64,000 bases of DNA from Sapria himalayana (Eukaryota > Streptophyta > Magnoliopsida > Malpighiales > Rafflesiaceae): contig JAREIK010002443.1 in the NCBI GenBank assembly GCA_029783825.1, forward strand, positions 188,722 through 252,721. Reading direction: 5' to 3'. The notes beneath the pieces are model-generated. The model was not told where the DNA came from. It did not search any database and saw nothing but the letters and a program-made list of their open reading frames with translations. The position numbers and the translations under genes are program-made. Positions 1 to 15,700 of the stretch are shown here, piece by piece; the first letter of the stretch is position 1; every line of letters starts with the position of its first letter.

Positions 1-527
1 TATGTATATCTATCTATTTTTCTATCTTGCTATCTATCTATCAATTTATCTATCTATTATCTATTTATTGTATATCTATCTATCTATATACCTATCTATC
101 AATATGTTTATCTAACTTTATATTAATCTTTATATCAGTCTATATAACTATCAATCTATCTATATGTCAATCTATTAATCAATATATCTATCTATCTATC
201 GATTTGTCTATCTAACTATATGTATATTTGCCTATCTATGTATCTACCTATGTGACTATCTTTGTATTTGCCTATCTATCTTCTCTTTATCTATGTATTA
301 TTTATATGTCTATCTATCTATCTATCCATATGTCTATATACCTATCCATCTATCTATCTATTTATCTATTTATCTATTTAAATTTATGTTTATCTATCAT
401 ATCTATCTATTTATTTATCTACATGTGTATTTATTTATCTATATATACTTCTATCGTTATATGTATCAATTAATCTATCAATCTATCTATCTATCCATCT
501 ATATTTCTATCTTCTTGTCTATATGTC

Positions 528-562
<35 letters not shown>

Positions 563-3500
563 TATATCTATGTATTAATCAATCAATCTATCTATATGTC
601 TCTCTATTTATCTGTCTAACTATAACTTTATAATATTCTAACTATCTATTTGTTAATTTTCTTTTCTATCTAACTATCTTTCTATCTTTCATTCTTTCTG
701 TCTATCAATCTATGAGTCCATCTATCTATCAATATATCTATCTATCTAGCAATCTACTATCTATCAGTCTACTAGTCTATCTTTAATTGTCTATCTATGT
801 ATCAATATATATATTTATATATCTATCTATCTGTCCATCTTTCAATTAGTCTAAATGTCTTTCTGTCTATTTTATAACTCTCTATATATCTGTCTATTGA
901 TTAGTCTACCTATCTATCTATCATTCTGTCGATCTATTTACATATCTAAATGTCTATCTATCTATTTCTTTATCTATCTATCTAACTATCTCTATATGTA
1001 TGTATATATCTATCTATATGTCTATATGTCTATCTGTCTATCTATCTATGTACTTATCTATTTGTCTATTAGTTTATTTGTGTATCTATCTATCTATCTA
1101 TATATCTATTTATATGTCTATCTTTCCATCTATTTATCTATCTATTTGGCTATTGATCTATATATTCATCTATCTGTCAATATGATCTATCAATCTTTCA
1201 TTCTGCCGATCTACATATTTTTATTAGCATATAACGTATCTAACTATTTTTCTATCTATCTATCCTTCTATCTATATATCTATCTATTTGTCTATCTATC
1301 TATCTAATTGTCTATTTATTTATGTTTCTATCTATCTATCTATCTATCTATTTATCTCTTTATGTGTCTATGTGTGTAACAGTCTATCTATCCCTCAACC
1401 CATCAATCTTTCTATCTCTCTATTTATTTATTTATCTAACTACTAATATATCTCTCTTTCTGTCTATCTATTTATCTATCTATCTTCTTATCTATTTATC
1501 TGTATATTTGTCTAACTATCTATCTATCTATCCATTTATCTGTATATATGTAAATTTTTGTATCTATCCATCTATCTATCTATCTATCAAAATGTTTATC
1601 TGTCTATCTACCTTTCTATCTATATATCTAACTAACTAACTAACTATCTGTCTCTATATGTTTATCTTCCTCTTTGCCAATATAATATTTTCTATCATTC
1701 TATCTCTATATTTGTTTTTCTATCTATCTGAATATCTATCTATATATCTATCTATTTGTCTATGTATCTATATGCTTATATATTTTTCGATCTATTTATC
1801 TATCTTACTATCTATCTATCTAATTTTTTGTCTGTCTGTCTATCTGTTTGTCTGTCTATCGATCGATCTATCTATTAATATTTTTATCTATATTTCTATG
1901 TCTATCTAACTATCTATCTATCTAACTGTCTATTTAAATTTCTATATAATTGTCTATATATCTATTGATCTATCTATATATATATCTATTTAATTTTCTA
2001 TCTTTCTGTCTATTTATCTATCTATGAAAATGTCTATCTATCTAACTATCTAACTATCTATGTGTCTATCAATCTATTTATCTATCTATTCTTGTATATG
2101 TCTATCTATATATATATATATATCTATCTATATGTCTATCTTACTATATGCATATATGTGTTTATGTCATATATGTCTAACTATCTATATGTCACTTTTT
2201 ATCTATTTATCTATCTATCTTCCTATCTATCGATATGTCTATGTATTTAACTATCCATATCTATAGCTATCTATCTAAGTGTCAATTTGTAAAAATCAAT
2301 AAATATCTCTCTATCTATATATCTATCTACATATCTATCTATCTATTTTTCTTTCTATCTATCTTTTATGCATATGTCTATGTGTTTATCTATCTATCTT
2401 TAACTATCTTTTTATAGATCTATCTATCTATCTATTTGTCTATTTGTCTATCTATATAACTACCTATTTGTTTAACTATCAATCAATCTTTCAATCTAAC
2501 TATTTGTCTATCTGCCTTTCTACCTACATGCTTATCTATCTATCTATCTATATGTTTATTGTTATATCTATCTATAAGTCTATTTATCTATCATTCTAAT
2601 TTTCAATCAATCTATCTATCTGTATATTTTTATATCAATTTATCTATCTATGTATCTATCTAAATATTAATATATCAATCTCTCTATTTGTCCACATGTC
2701 TATCTTTGTTTCTATCTATCGATCTTCATGTCAATACATCTATGTATGTATTTTTCTATTTGTCTTTCAGTCTATCTATCTATTTGTCTAAATATTATCT
2801 TTCTATTTGTATATCTATCTATCTGTAGATCTATCTATTTATATATGTATCTATCTATATATCTCTATCTATTTATTTATCTATATACAAATCTATATAT
2901 CTTTTTATCTATCTATTTGAATAGCTATCTAGCAGTCTATCTTTTATCTATCTTTATATCTTTTTGTCTATCTATTTTCTATCTGTCTAGCTTTAATATT
3001 CTATATGTCTTCTATCTATCTATCAGTCTATCCTTCTATTAGTCTATATTGTCTATTTGTCTATTTGTCCATCTATCTAACTATTTTCAAAGTATATATA
3101 TGTCTTTCTATCTTTTTATCTACCTATTTGAGTTTCTATCTATCTAAGTATCTAACTATCTGATCTATCTATCTGTCTATCCACCTATTTTTTATGTCAC
3201 TATCTTTATAGTTGTCTATCTATCTATCAATAAATTTATCTATCTTTCTATCATCTTTGAATCTATTTATCTATTTGTCTGTCTATCTGACTATCAATCT
3301 TTATTTATATCAATTGATTAGTTTATCTATGTATCAATATATCTATCTATTAGTCTATTAGTACTATTAGTTATATGGCTATTAGTTATCAGTCTATTAG
3401 TCTATCTATCTATCTATTTAATTATCTATTTGTCTATCTTTCAATATGTCAATTTATATATCTGTCTATATGTGTGTGTGTGTGTCTGTGTCTATCTATT

Positions 3501-4025
3501 TATGTATCTATCTATCTGTATGTCTGTATATCTATTTATCAATATGTCTGTCTATCTATCAATCAATCTATATGTTTATAAATTTATATGTCTATCTATC
3601 TATCTATCTGTCTATATGTTAATCTATCAAATTTTCAAAATTTTTATATATCATTCTATTTATCTATCTATTGAACTATGTAAATATCTATCTTGCTATC
3701 TATTTATCTTTCTAACTACATTTCTAACATTTAGTAAAACAATCAATCTCACAATCTATCTATTTATATATTAATCTATCCAATTATTGATTAATCTATC
3801 TATATTTATATCTGTTTATGTATCTCTCTATCTGTCTATCTATTTATCTCTATCTCCTTTTATCTATCTATCTTTTTGTATGTCTATCTAATTATCAATC
3901 TATTTGTTTATCTATTTATCTATCTATCAAAATTTCTATCTTTCTATTTATTTATCTTTATATCCGTCTATGTATCTATCTATTTGTGTTTCTATATATT
4001 TGTGATTATTAATTTCTATCTATTA

Positions 4026-4062
<37 letters not shown>

Positions 4063-5775
4063 TCTATATCTATGATTTATCTCTCTATTTATCTGTCTAT
4101 CTTTATATTTCTCTATCAATATATTCTTTAAATGTTTATATGTCTAGATATTTATCTATCTAACTTTCGAACTATCTATCTTTATATCTTTTTATCTATA
4201 TAACAATCTAACTATTTTTTTTTCTATTAGTCAATCAATCAATCAATATACTATCTATCTATATATCTTTCTATAAATCAATAACTTTATATGTCTATCT
4301 ATCTATAATTCTATCTGTCTTTCTGTCTATCTATCAATCTTTGATCTAATTGTCTGTCTATCTATTTATCTTTATATCTATCTGTCTATATTTCTGTCAA
4401 TCTGGTAATCTATCTATTTATTTATCTATTTATCTGACTATTTGTCTACCTATTTATCTATATATTAATGTATCTATCTATATATTTATCTAATTATAAA
4501 TCTGTGAAATTATATATCTGTCTATTTGTCTAACTATCTATATGCCTATTTGTTAATCTATCTATCTATCTATCTGCCTAACTAGCTACTATTTATCTAA
4601 TTATATATCTATCTATCTATTTGTCTAACTATCTAAGTATCTATCTATTAATATGCCTAAATATCTATCTTTCTATCTAACTATCTATATCTCTATCTAT
4701 TTAATTGTCTTTCTATCTATCAATCTATTTATCTATATGTCTAATTATTAATCTATCTATTTATGTATCTATCTATTTGTTTATCTATATACCTATCTAT
4801 TTATCTATCTATTTGTCTATCTAGCTATCTTTTATTTATTTATCTATCTATCTGTCTATGTATCTATCTATTTATCTATCTAACTATTAAAATGACTATC
4901 TATCTATCAATCTACATATTTGCTTATCTAATTATCTATCTTTCTTTCAATATGAATATGTGTATATCTGCCTATATTCTAATCTATCGATCTATCTATC
5001 GATCTATATTTTGTCTATATGTATATCTATCTATCTATCTATCTTGTTATATCATTATCTATATATGTGTGTATATATCTATTTTTCTATCTACAATTCT
5101 TTATATCTCCTTATCTATCTTTGTATATATCTATCTATTTGTATAACTATCTATCTGACTATCTGTTAATATATATATCTATCTATCTGTCTGTCTGTCT
5201 ATCTATCTATTTATATAATGGGTTATTATATATATATTTATATATCTAACTATCTATTTGTCTAACTGTTTAATTATCTATCTATTTTTTTCTTAACTAA
5301 CTAACTAACTATCTATTTATCTCTCTAACTATCTAATTGTTTTTTATCAATCAATCAATCTATATGTCTAAATTTAAATCTGTATATCTATGTATCAATA
5401 TGTTTGTTTATCTATATTCTATATATCGATCTATTTGTATATCTAGCTATCTGTTTATCTATCTATTTTTCTATCTAACTATATATCATTCAGTCTATAT
5501 GTCTATCTATCTATCTACAAATCTACTTATCTATCTCTCTTTCTATATCTTTATCTGATTATTTGTCTATCTATCAATATTTCTATATGACTATTTGATT
5601 ATCTATCTTTTTACCTATTTTTCTATCTATCGATATATCTATCTATATATGTATCTATATATCTATCTATCTATCTATCTAAATATCTATCTTTTTATCT
5701 ATCTAAAAATATATGTGTGTCTATATATTTTTTAATCTGCCTATCTCTTAATTATCAGTTTATTTTTCTATCTAT

Positions 5776-5845
5776 CTGACTATTTTTCTATCTATATATC
5801 AATCTATCTGACTATTTGTCTATCTATATATCAATCTATCTGACT
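5776..5845 (+). repeat. 32-bp higher-order duplication in TATC field
   Basis: A 32-bp unit beginning CTGACTATTT recurs at 5,776, 5,808 and 5,840. It contains CTATATATCAATCTAT in the last two intervals. It indicates a small segmental duplication above the tetranucleotide level. Confidence 0.75.
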
Positions 5846-5936
5846 ATTTGTGTGACTATCTATATATTTTTTGCCTATCAGTCAATCTGTCTATCTATCT
5901 ATCAATCTGTCTATCTTTAAATCTATATATCTATCT

Positions 5937-5971
<35 letters not shown>

Positions 5972-6169
5972 TATCTATTTATATATATATCTAGCTATCT
6001 GTATATAGATGTCTATCTGTCTATCTATCTCTCTATCTGTCTATCTATCTATTATTTTATCTTTTTATCTTTCTCTTTGTTTATCTATATAACTAACTTT
6101 CTCTCTATTTGTCTAACTATTTTTCTACCTATATGTCTATTTCTCTACCTATCTATCTATCTCTCTTTG

Positions 6170-6205
<36 letters not shown>

Positions 6206-6208
<3 letters not shown>

Positions 6209-6385
6209 GTCTATGTGTCTATGTTTATATGTGCCTATGTGTCAACGTGTCTATGTGGTTATGTGTGTATATGTCTATCTGTATATGTGTTTATATGTCT
6301 ATGTTTCTATCTGTATATGTGTCTATATGTCTATGCTCTATGGGTTTATGTGTCTATCTGTCTATGTATGCATATACAAATCTAT
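6206..6385 (+). repeat. TATG/TGTC-rich variant subarray
   Basis: About 180 bp in which the usual CTAT unit is replaced by TATGTGTC-like units, making this the most G-rich stretch of the left array. Both flanks return to ordinary TATC units. It looks like local homogenisation of a variant, not an insertion. Confidence 0.7.
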
Positions 6386-6550
6386 ATATCTATCTTTCTA
6401 TCTATCATTCTTTCTATCTACCTATCTATATATTCATCTGCCTATCTATCTATTTGTCTATCTATATAACTAATTATTTGTGTATTTATCTATCTGTCAA
6501 TTTTTCCATCAATCTATCTTTATATCTATCCATCTATCTATTTGTCAATT

Positions 6551-6599
<49 letters not shown>

Positions 6600-7105
6600 A
6601 TCTCTATTTCTCAATCTCTTTATTCATCTATTAGACTATATATCTATCTATCTATTTATCTATCTATTTATCTATCTATTTATCTATCTATTTATATGTC
6701 AATATGTCTAAATATCTATCTACCTATCTATCTATTTAGCTATCTCTTAATCTATACATCTATCTGACTATCTTTCTATTTTTATATCTATCTCAATGTA
6801 TATAGTTCAATCGATCTTTTTGTATATGAGGCTATTAGGCTTTGTGTTTAACTATCTATCTATCAATATATCAATTTATTTGTATGTCTAATAGTCTATT
6901 TTTCTATCTATATGTCTATCAATTTTTCAATTTATTTATCTATTTATTTGTCTATCTATTTATCTATATATCTATATGTATATCTAACTATCCATCTATC
7001 TATCTGTTTGTCTATCTATCTATCTATATGTCTCTCTTTATATCTAACTATCTATCTTTCTATTTTTCTATGTATCTTTATATCAATCAATCTATCTATA
7101 TATAT

Positions 7106-7190
7106 GCGTATCTATCTATCTATCTATCATTATATCAATATATATGTGTATCTATCTATCTATCTATCATTATATCAATATATATGTGTA
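7106..7190 (+). repeat. 40-bp higher-order duplication in TATC field
   Basis: The landmark G(C/T)GTATC followed by four more TATC units and ATTATATCAATATATAT recurs at 7,106 and 7,146, with a third start at 7,186, exactly 40 bp apart. Apart from one C/T difference the copies are identical, so the duplication is recent relative to the surrounding decay. Confidence 0.85.
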
Positions 7191-9250
7191 TCTATCTATC
7201 TATTTGGTTGTCTATCTAATAATTGGCCTATCTATGTATCTACCAGTCTATCAATTTGTAAATCTGTCTATATGTCTATGTGTCTATTTATTTATATATG
7301 TATTTGTATAGTTGTCTATCTATTAATCAATCTATTTATCTGTCTATCTATCTATCTATCTATCAGCCTATTTGTCTTTGTATCTATCTATTTATTTATC
7401 TATCTTTTTAGCAAAATCTTTATCTATTTGCCTATATATCTATTTGTCTATCTATCTATTTATAAATCTATCAATCAATCTGTCTGTCTATCTAAATGGC
7501 TTTTTAACTATTTGTCTATCTATATATCACTAAATCGATCTATCTATATATCTATATGTCAATCTATCTTTTTGTCTAACTATCTAATTGTCTATTTGTC
7601 TATATATCTTTTTTTCTATTTGTCTATTTGTCTATTTGTCTATATGTTATATATCTTTCAATTTATCTTTATGTATATATGTCTATCTATCTTTGTGTCA
7701 TTCAATAAATCTATCAGTCCAGCAATCTATATTTTTATTTATCTATTATCTATTTGATTATCTATCTATTTGTATATCTAACTTTCTTTCTATTTGTCTA
7801 TTTGTCTATCTATCTATATAGCTATTTATTTTTCTATTTATCTTTCTATCTAACTATCTATCAATCTATCTGTTGATTTAACTATTTTTCTACCTATCTA
7901 TCTGTCTATTTATTAATCTATCTATTTGTCTATCTATATATCTATGTATTTATCTGTCTTTAATTCTATCTATTTATCTATTTTTCTATCTATATATCTT
8001 CATAAGTTTCTATTTATCTATCTATATTTCTATCTATTTATATTTTTATCTTCTTTGCTTTCCATTTATCTGTATATTTCTCTATCTTTTTATTAGTCAA
8101 TCAATCAATCTATCTGTCTATCTATCTAATAGTGTATATATCTTTATATCTATCTATTTATCAATCTATCTATTTATCTATATATCTATTTATCAATCTA
8201 TCTGTCCATTTATATATTTATTTATATGTCTATCTAAATATCTATCTATACGTCAATTTGTTTATCTATCTATTAGTCTATTTATCAATCTATCTATTTG
8301 TATATTTGTTTATCTGTCTATATGATTTTCTATCTATCAATCTATTTATCAATGTATTTGTCTATCAATCTATCTATATATTTGTCTATCTATCTATCTA
8401 TCTATCTATGTGTCCATCAATTTGTCTATTTGTCTATTTGTTTATATATCTATTTATTTATTTTTTGTATATATGTTTATCTATCAATCTATCTATTTTT
8501 TTGTTTATCTATCAATCTGTCGATCTATATTTCTCTCTATTTATCTATATATCTAATTGTTTAATTATCTTTTTGTCTATTAGTCTATCATTGAAACTAT
8601 CCAGCTATCTATCTATCCATCAATGTATCTATTTGCTTTTCTTTATATTTAACTTTTTGTCTATCAATTCATTTATTTATCTATCTGTTTATCAATCTAT
8701 CTATTTTTCTTCCAATATATCTGTTAATCTGTCTATTTCTATCAGTCTATTAGTCTATCTGTCTATTAGTCATTCTTTTTATCTCTATATCAATTTATCT
8801 ATCTATCTATTTATCTATCTATCGATTTATCTATTTGTCTGTCTGTCTTTTTATCTTTCTATCAATATATCTATCAATCTATATATCAGCATATTTTCTT
8901 AACTATCTATCTCTCTATCTATCTATTTGTGTATTTGTCTATCTATCTTACTATTTATCATTCAATCAATCTATCTATCTATCTATGTATCTATCTTCCA
9001 ATCTATCTTTGTATTTGTCTATCTATCTATCTATCATTATGTCTATCTAGCTATTTTTATATCTATCTATCTGTCTATATGGCTATCTTGCTATCTATCT
9101 ATCTATCTATCTATATGTCTATCTCTCTATCTATCTATATTTCTATCTATCTATCTATCTATCTATCGATTGATCTATCTATCTTTATATCTGTCCATCT
9201 ATCTATTTATCTATCTTTCTAATTGCTACTTATCTATATATCTATCTTAC

Positions 9251-9285
<35 letters not shown>

Positions 9286-9781
9286 ATTAATCTATCTATT
9301 TTTATATCTATTTATCTATCATTCTATCTATTTATCTATATATCTATCTGTCTATCTGTCTGTCTATCTATCTATTTATCTATATTGTTATATTTTTATC
9401 TATCTATCTATTTATTTGTATAATTGATTATATGACTATCTATCTATATTTATAACTCTTAAACTATATATGTTTCTATCTGTGTAACTGTATATCTTTC
9501 AATCTATCTATCTAATTGTCTAACTATCTTTCTTTCTATTGTCTATCGGTAAATCTATATTGTGTATCTATTTATATATCTAAGTAGCTATCTCTCTATC
9601 TTTCTATCTGTCTGTCTATCTCTGTCCATTGTATATATGTTTATCTTTATATTTATCTAACTATTTGTATATCTATCTATCTCTCTATGTAACTATATGT
9701 CTATTTGTCTAATTTAATTTATCTTTATCTATTAATCTATGTATCTGTCTATCTAATTATCTGTGTATCTGTGTAATTGGA

Positions 9782-9824
<43 letters not shown>

Positions 9825-9983
9825 ATATCTATATCTATATCTATTTGTCTAACCATCTAACTATCTATCTATTTAAATATCTCTTTCTTTATGTTTATCT
9901 ATTTATCTATCTCTCTAACTTTTTAATTGTTGTTCTTTTTATTTGTTTTTTTGTTTATCTATATATCTATCTATCTATCTATT

Positions 9984-10160
9984 TATGTGACATTCCATCC
10001 CTCAGGGGGTCCCACTCCATTCCATCACACAATAAAATAAAATTTTTTCAAATATAGTTTACACAATTTTTTTATTTTATTTTTTCAGTGGAATAAAAAA
10101 AACAAAAAATATTATTTAAGCCATTACAAGCTTTCCTTCTCATGTGTGATCCCGCATTAG
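9984..10160. other. Non-repetitive 177-bp island inside TATC field
   Basis: The TATC pattern stops abruptly at TGTGACATTCC and resumes after CCCGCATTAG. Between them is ordinary AT-rich sequence plus a short GC-rich block (CTCAGGGGGTCCCACTCC). I see no coding potential, no convincing terminal inverted repeat and no target-site duplication. The TG start and the GCA near the right edge would suit a fragment of a retrotransposon LTR, but this is only a suggestion. A remnant of older single-copy DNA is equally possible. Confidence 0.6.
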
Positions 10161-10550
10161 CTATCTTTCTTTCTTTCTTTTTATTTGTTTATCTATTTGT
10201 CTAACGATCTATATCTTTATATGTCTGAGTATCTGTTTGTCTATCTATAAGTGTATATATTAGTTTATCTATCTGTCTATCAATCTATCTATTTGTCTAT
10301 CTATGTGTCAATTTGTCTCACTATCTATCAATCTATCTATCAATCTATCTATCAATCTATCTATCCATCTATCTATCTATCTATTTGTTATATATCTATC
10401 TATATGTCTATCTGTCTATTTATTTTTCTATATATATATATATTTATCTATCTATATATCTGTCTATCTATTTGTCTATCAATCTATCTATCTTCTATCT
10501 ATGATTCAATTTATCTATCTATCTATCTATCTATCTAGCTATCTATAGAT

Positions 10551-10581
<31 letters not shown>

Positions 10582-11221
10582 GCTATCTATAGATTTATCT
10601 ATGTATCTATCTATTTCTCATTTTATATATCTATCTATCCATTTGTTTGTCTATTTATCTATCTATCTTCTTATCTATTTATCTATATGTCTAGCTATTA
10701 ATCACTCTATCTATTTGCCTATTTATATGCTAATCTATTTATCTATATTACTGTCTATCTATTTGTCTATCTATTTATCTTTCTTTATGTCAATTTATCT
10801 ATTAGTCTGTCTATCTATCTATCTATAAGACTATCTACCTATCTTTTTGTATGTCTATCTATCTCTTTATCTATATGACTATCTATCAATATATCTTTCT
10901 TTCTATATGTATATCTATCCATCTATCTATCTATTAATCTCTCTATCAAATAATCTATCTAACTATTTATATATCTGTCTATCTTTTCTACATCTTTATA
11001 TATCTATCTATTTATCTATCTAACTTTCTAACAAACTATCTATCTATCTTTTTAACTATATATCTATATGTCTATCAATTTGTATATTGATTTGTCTTTA
11101 TATATTTGTACTATCAATCTATATTTGTATCTATCGATATATCAATTTGTCTATAAATTTGCCTATATATTTGGCTATCTATCAGTCAAACTATTTGTCT
11201 ATCTATCTATCTATCTAAAAA

Positions 11222-11276
<55 letters not shown>

Positions 11277-11876
11277 ATTTGGCTATCTATTGTTTATTTA
11301 TCTATCTATCTATTTGTAAAAACTATCAATCTATATATCTATCAATTTGACTATCTATTGCTTATTTCTCTATTAATCTATTGTCTATATATCTATATAT
11401 CTATATATCAATTGGTCTATTTGTCTGTCTCTTTATCTTTCAATCTATCTATCTCTATTTTTATATGTCTATTTATATTTCTATCTGTATATCTATATTT
11501 CAATCTATCTATCTATTTGACTATCTCTCTATCTATCTATCTATCGATCCACCTATTTATCTATCTATCTATCTTTCTTTCTTTCTATTTATCTATATTT
11601 TTATCTATCTATCTATCAGTCAGCTATCTAATTAACTATCTAGATGACTATCTATTTATTTATCTATATATCTATCTTTCCATCTATCCATCTATGTATT
11701 TATTTATCTGTCTGTCTATCTCATTGTCTATATATCTATCTATTTATCTATCAATTTATCTATCTAACTATGTATTAATCTATATATCAATCTCTATATA
11801 AATCTATCTATAATTTGTTTATCAATATGTCTATAAATCTTTCTATAAATTTGTTTATCAATCATTATTCTAACTA

Positions 11877-11921
<45 letters not shown>

Positions 11922-12680
11922 AATAGTCTAACTATCTATCTATTTATCTATTTATCCATTTTTCTATTTATCTATATATCTTTATTACTATATATCTTTA
12001 TATCTATTTGTCTATCTATCTATTTTTATAACTATCCCCCTATTGATTTGTTTATAATTATATCTATCTATCTATCTAACTCTCTCTATATCTATCTGTC
12101 TATCTATCTATATATTTAACTATATATCTTTTTAACAAGCTATCTATCTATCTAACTATCAAATATGTCTATCATTCTTTCTGACAATATATCTATAAAT
12201 ATATCTCATTATCTATTTGTATATCTATTTGTCTATCTATTACTCTATTAATTTGTCAATCTATTTGTCTATCTAATTGTCTATCTATCTTTCTATCAAT
12301 ATTTATTTATCAATATACCAAATTATCTATCTGTCTGTTTATCTATCTATTAATCTGTCTATATGTCTATTTATGTATTTGTCAATCTATATGTCTATCT
12401 ATCTATCTATCAATTTTCTATTTGTATATCTATCTATCAATCTATCTAACTATATGTCTATCAATTTGTGTATATTTCGATCTATTTATATATCTATCAA
12501 TTCATTTAATAATCTATATGTCTAACTATCTGTCTGTATATCTATTTATATGTCTGTCTGTCTGTTTATATGTGTGTTAATCTATTTGTCAAACTATTTG
12601 TCTTTCAATTTATTTATATATCTGACTATAAATCTTTCTATGTGTGTGTCTATCAATTTGTCTATATATATGTATATATC

Positions 12681-12713
<33 letters not shown>

Positions 12714-15700
12714 AGATCTATCAATTTACATATCTATCTATCAATCAACCAATCTATCTAACTATCTTTCTATCTATCTCTCTATATCTATCAATCTATC
12801 TGTATGTCTGTCTATCTATTTATATAACTATCTATCTATCTATTTATCTTGTTGTCGATCTATCTGTCTATCTGTCGATCTATCTATTTATTGATCTATA
12901 TATATATCTATGTATTTTTCTATCTATGTATCTATCTAATAATTTGTCTATATATTTTTTTATATTTCTAAAAATCTATCTATCTTTCTATCTATCTAAT
13001 AATTTATATATATCTCCATCTATCAATCTATTTATTTTTCTATCTATATGTTTATCTATCTATCTTTCTTTTTTTTATCTCTTTATCTGTATATCTATGT
13101 TTCTATCTATGTATCTATCTATTATCTTTCTGTCTATCTATCTATCTATGTATCTATATGTCTATCTCTCTGTATATCTCTATGTCAATATATCTATCTA
13201 TCTATTTTACTATCTATCTATCTATCTATCTGTCTATCTATATATCTATCTATCTATTTGTATATCTATTTGTCTATGTATCTAAAAATATTTTTGTCAA
13301 TCTATTTGTATATCTCTTTGTCTATTACTTTTACTATCTATCTGTCAATCAATCAATCTATCTATCTGTCTATATATCTATATATATATATATGACTATA
13401 AATTTGTCTATTTATCTATTTATCTATCTATCTATCTATTTAACTATCTATATATTTGTATATATATCTATCTATCTATATATTTGTCTATCTATATTTC
13501 TATCATTCTGTCTAACTATCTATCTATCTATAAATCTAATTATCTATCGGTCTATTTATTTTTTTATCAATCTATCGATATATCTTTCTATCTATCATTC
13601 TATATGTGTGTCTTTGTATTTGATTATCTATTTGAAAATCTATTATTAAATTTATTTATCTATATAATTGTCTATCAACCTATCTATCTATTTGTCTATC
13701 TATGTATCTATAAATCTATCTATATATCTATATGTATATCTATCAATATACCTATTTATCTAACTGTCTCTCCGTCTGTCTAGGTATATATTTATCTATG
13801 TATCTATGTATCTATCCATGTATCAGTTTATATATTTTTCTATATGTCTATCGAAAAGTATATCTATCTGTCTATCTATCTTTTTATCTATATATCAATT
13901 TGTCTATCTATATGTCTAACTAATTGTCTTATATATATCTATTTATCTATCAAATTATTTGTCTGTCTATCTATATATCTATCTATCTCTTAGAATATCT
14001 TTCTATCTATCTGTATATGTATTGTGTTTTAATCTATTTGTCATTCTTTTTGGCATTCTATTTGTCTTATAATTTATTTATATATATTATTATCTATCTT
14101 TTTATGTGTCGATCTAACTATTTGTTTATCTATCTATCTGTCTATCTATCTATATATCTATCAGTTATCTATCTGCTATCTATATTTCAATCTATCTATC
14201 ATCTAACTTCCTATCTATCTATTTATCTATATATCTGTCTATCTATCTATATATCTATCTATCTGTCTATCTATCGATATATCTATCTATCTTTCTATAT
14301 ATCAATTTGTCTATCTATCTGTCGATCTACCTATCAATCTCATGATCTATTTATCTATTTATAGGACTATGTATCTATCTATTTATCTATCTATGTATCT
14401 ATCTAATAATCTATCTTTTGTCTATCTTTCTGTCTATCTATCTATCTTTCTATCTATCTAATTATCTATCTATCTTTTTTCTATCAATCTATTTATCTAT
14501 CTTTCTAAGTCTTTATATATCTATATGTCAGTCTATCTGTCTATCTTTTTATCTATTTATATATCAATCTGTCTATCTATATGTATACCTATTTATCTAT
14601 CTATATTTCTGTCGATCCATCTGTCTCTATATATAATTTTCAAAGTGTATCTATTTTTCTAGTTATCTATCTATTTTTCTATCTTTCCATCTATGTATAT
14701 GCCTATATATACATTAATCGAATTTTCTATTTATCTATCTATCGATAAATCTTTCTATCTATCTATCTATCTATCTATTTATCTGTCTATCTATCTATAT
14801 ATCTATTTGTATATCTATCTATATATCTATTTATTTGTCTATCTATCTGTCTATCTATCTATGTTATATATATTTTTCTATCTATCTATATATCGATCTA
14901 TCAATCAATCTGTCTGTCTAAATATCCATTTTTCTTTTTGTCTATCCATCTATCTAAATATATATTTATCATTTTATATATCTAATTATATATCTTTAAA
15001 TCCATCTATCTTTTTGTCTATCTATCTATCTATCTTTTTGTCTATCTATCTTTCTATCTTTTTATCTATCTACCTATCTTTCGATCTATCTGTATATCGA
15101 TTGGTTTATTTATATGTATATCTGTTTCTCTATCTATCTGTCAGCTGGTTTGTCTATCCACCTGAATGACTAACTAACTAACTATCTATTTGTCTATATG
15201 TGTGTTTATTTGTCTATATATCTAGTGTCTATCTATCTGGCAATCTATTTGATTATCTAGCTTTCTATCTATTTTACTATCTATATGTCTATTTATCTAT
15301 TTATCTATCTATCTATTTATATATCTATCTATCTATCAATTTATTAGTCAATCTATCTGTCTATGTATCTATCTATCTGTCTATCTCTCTGTCTATCTAT
15401 ATATCTATCTATCTATCTGTCTATCTAAATATCTATCTATGTGTCAATCTATGAATCTATCTATTAATCTATCTATAAATTTATATCAATCTATCTTTTA
15501 ATGTATCTATTTATCTATCTATCTATATATCTATTTGTCTATCTATCTCTTTATCCATATGTAAATCTATCTATCTCTCTATATATCTATCTATCTTACT
15601 TTCTATCTATTTGTCTATCTATCTATCTATATATCTATATGTCTATCTATATTTATATCATTCTATCTATCCATCTATCTATATATCTATCTACCTATTG

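Larger units (their letters stand above)
1..9983 (+). repeat. Degenerate TATC/GATA microsatellite field, segment A1
   Basis: Almost every base fits an imperfect (CTAT)n tract with the pyrimidine-rich strand on +. Guanine is rare and occurs mainly in TGTC and ATG variants. Perfect runs seldom exceed about ten units; most units differ by one substitution (TTAT, AATC, TGTC, TTTC, CTAA). (TA)n islands lie near 4,025-4,057, 5,940-5,970, 6,554-6,598, 9,252-9,282 and 9,786-9,822, and (GT)n tracts near 545-561 and 3,472-3,490. The + strand is open in all frames because a 4-bp unit read in triplets gives Leu-Ser-Ile-Tyr, while each minus frame meets TAG every 12 bases. I therefore annotate no protein here. 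The segment runs off the left edge of the window. Confidence 0.97.
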
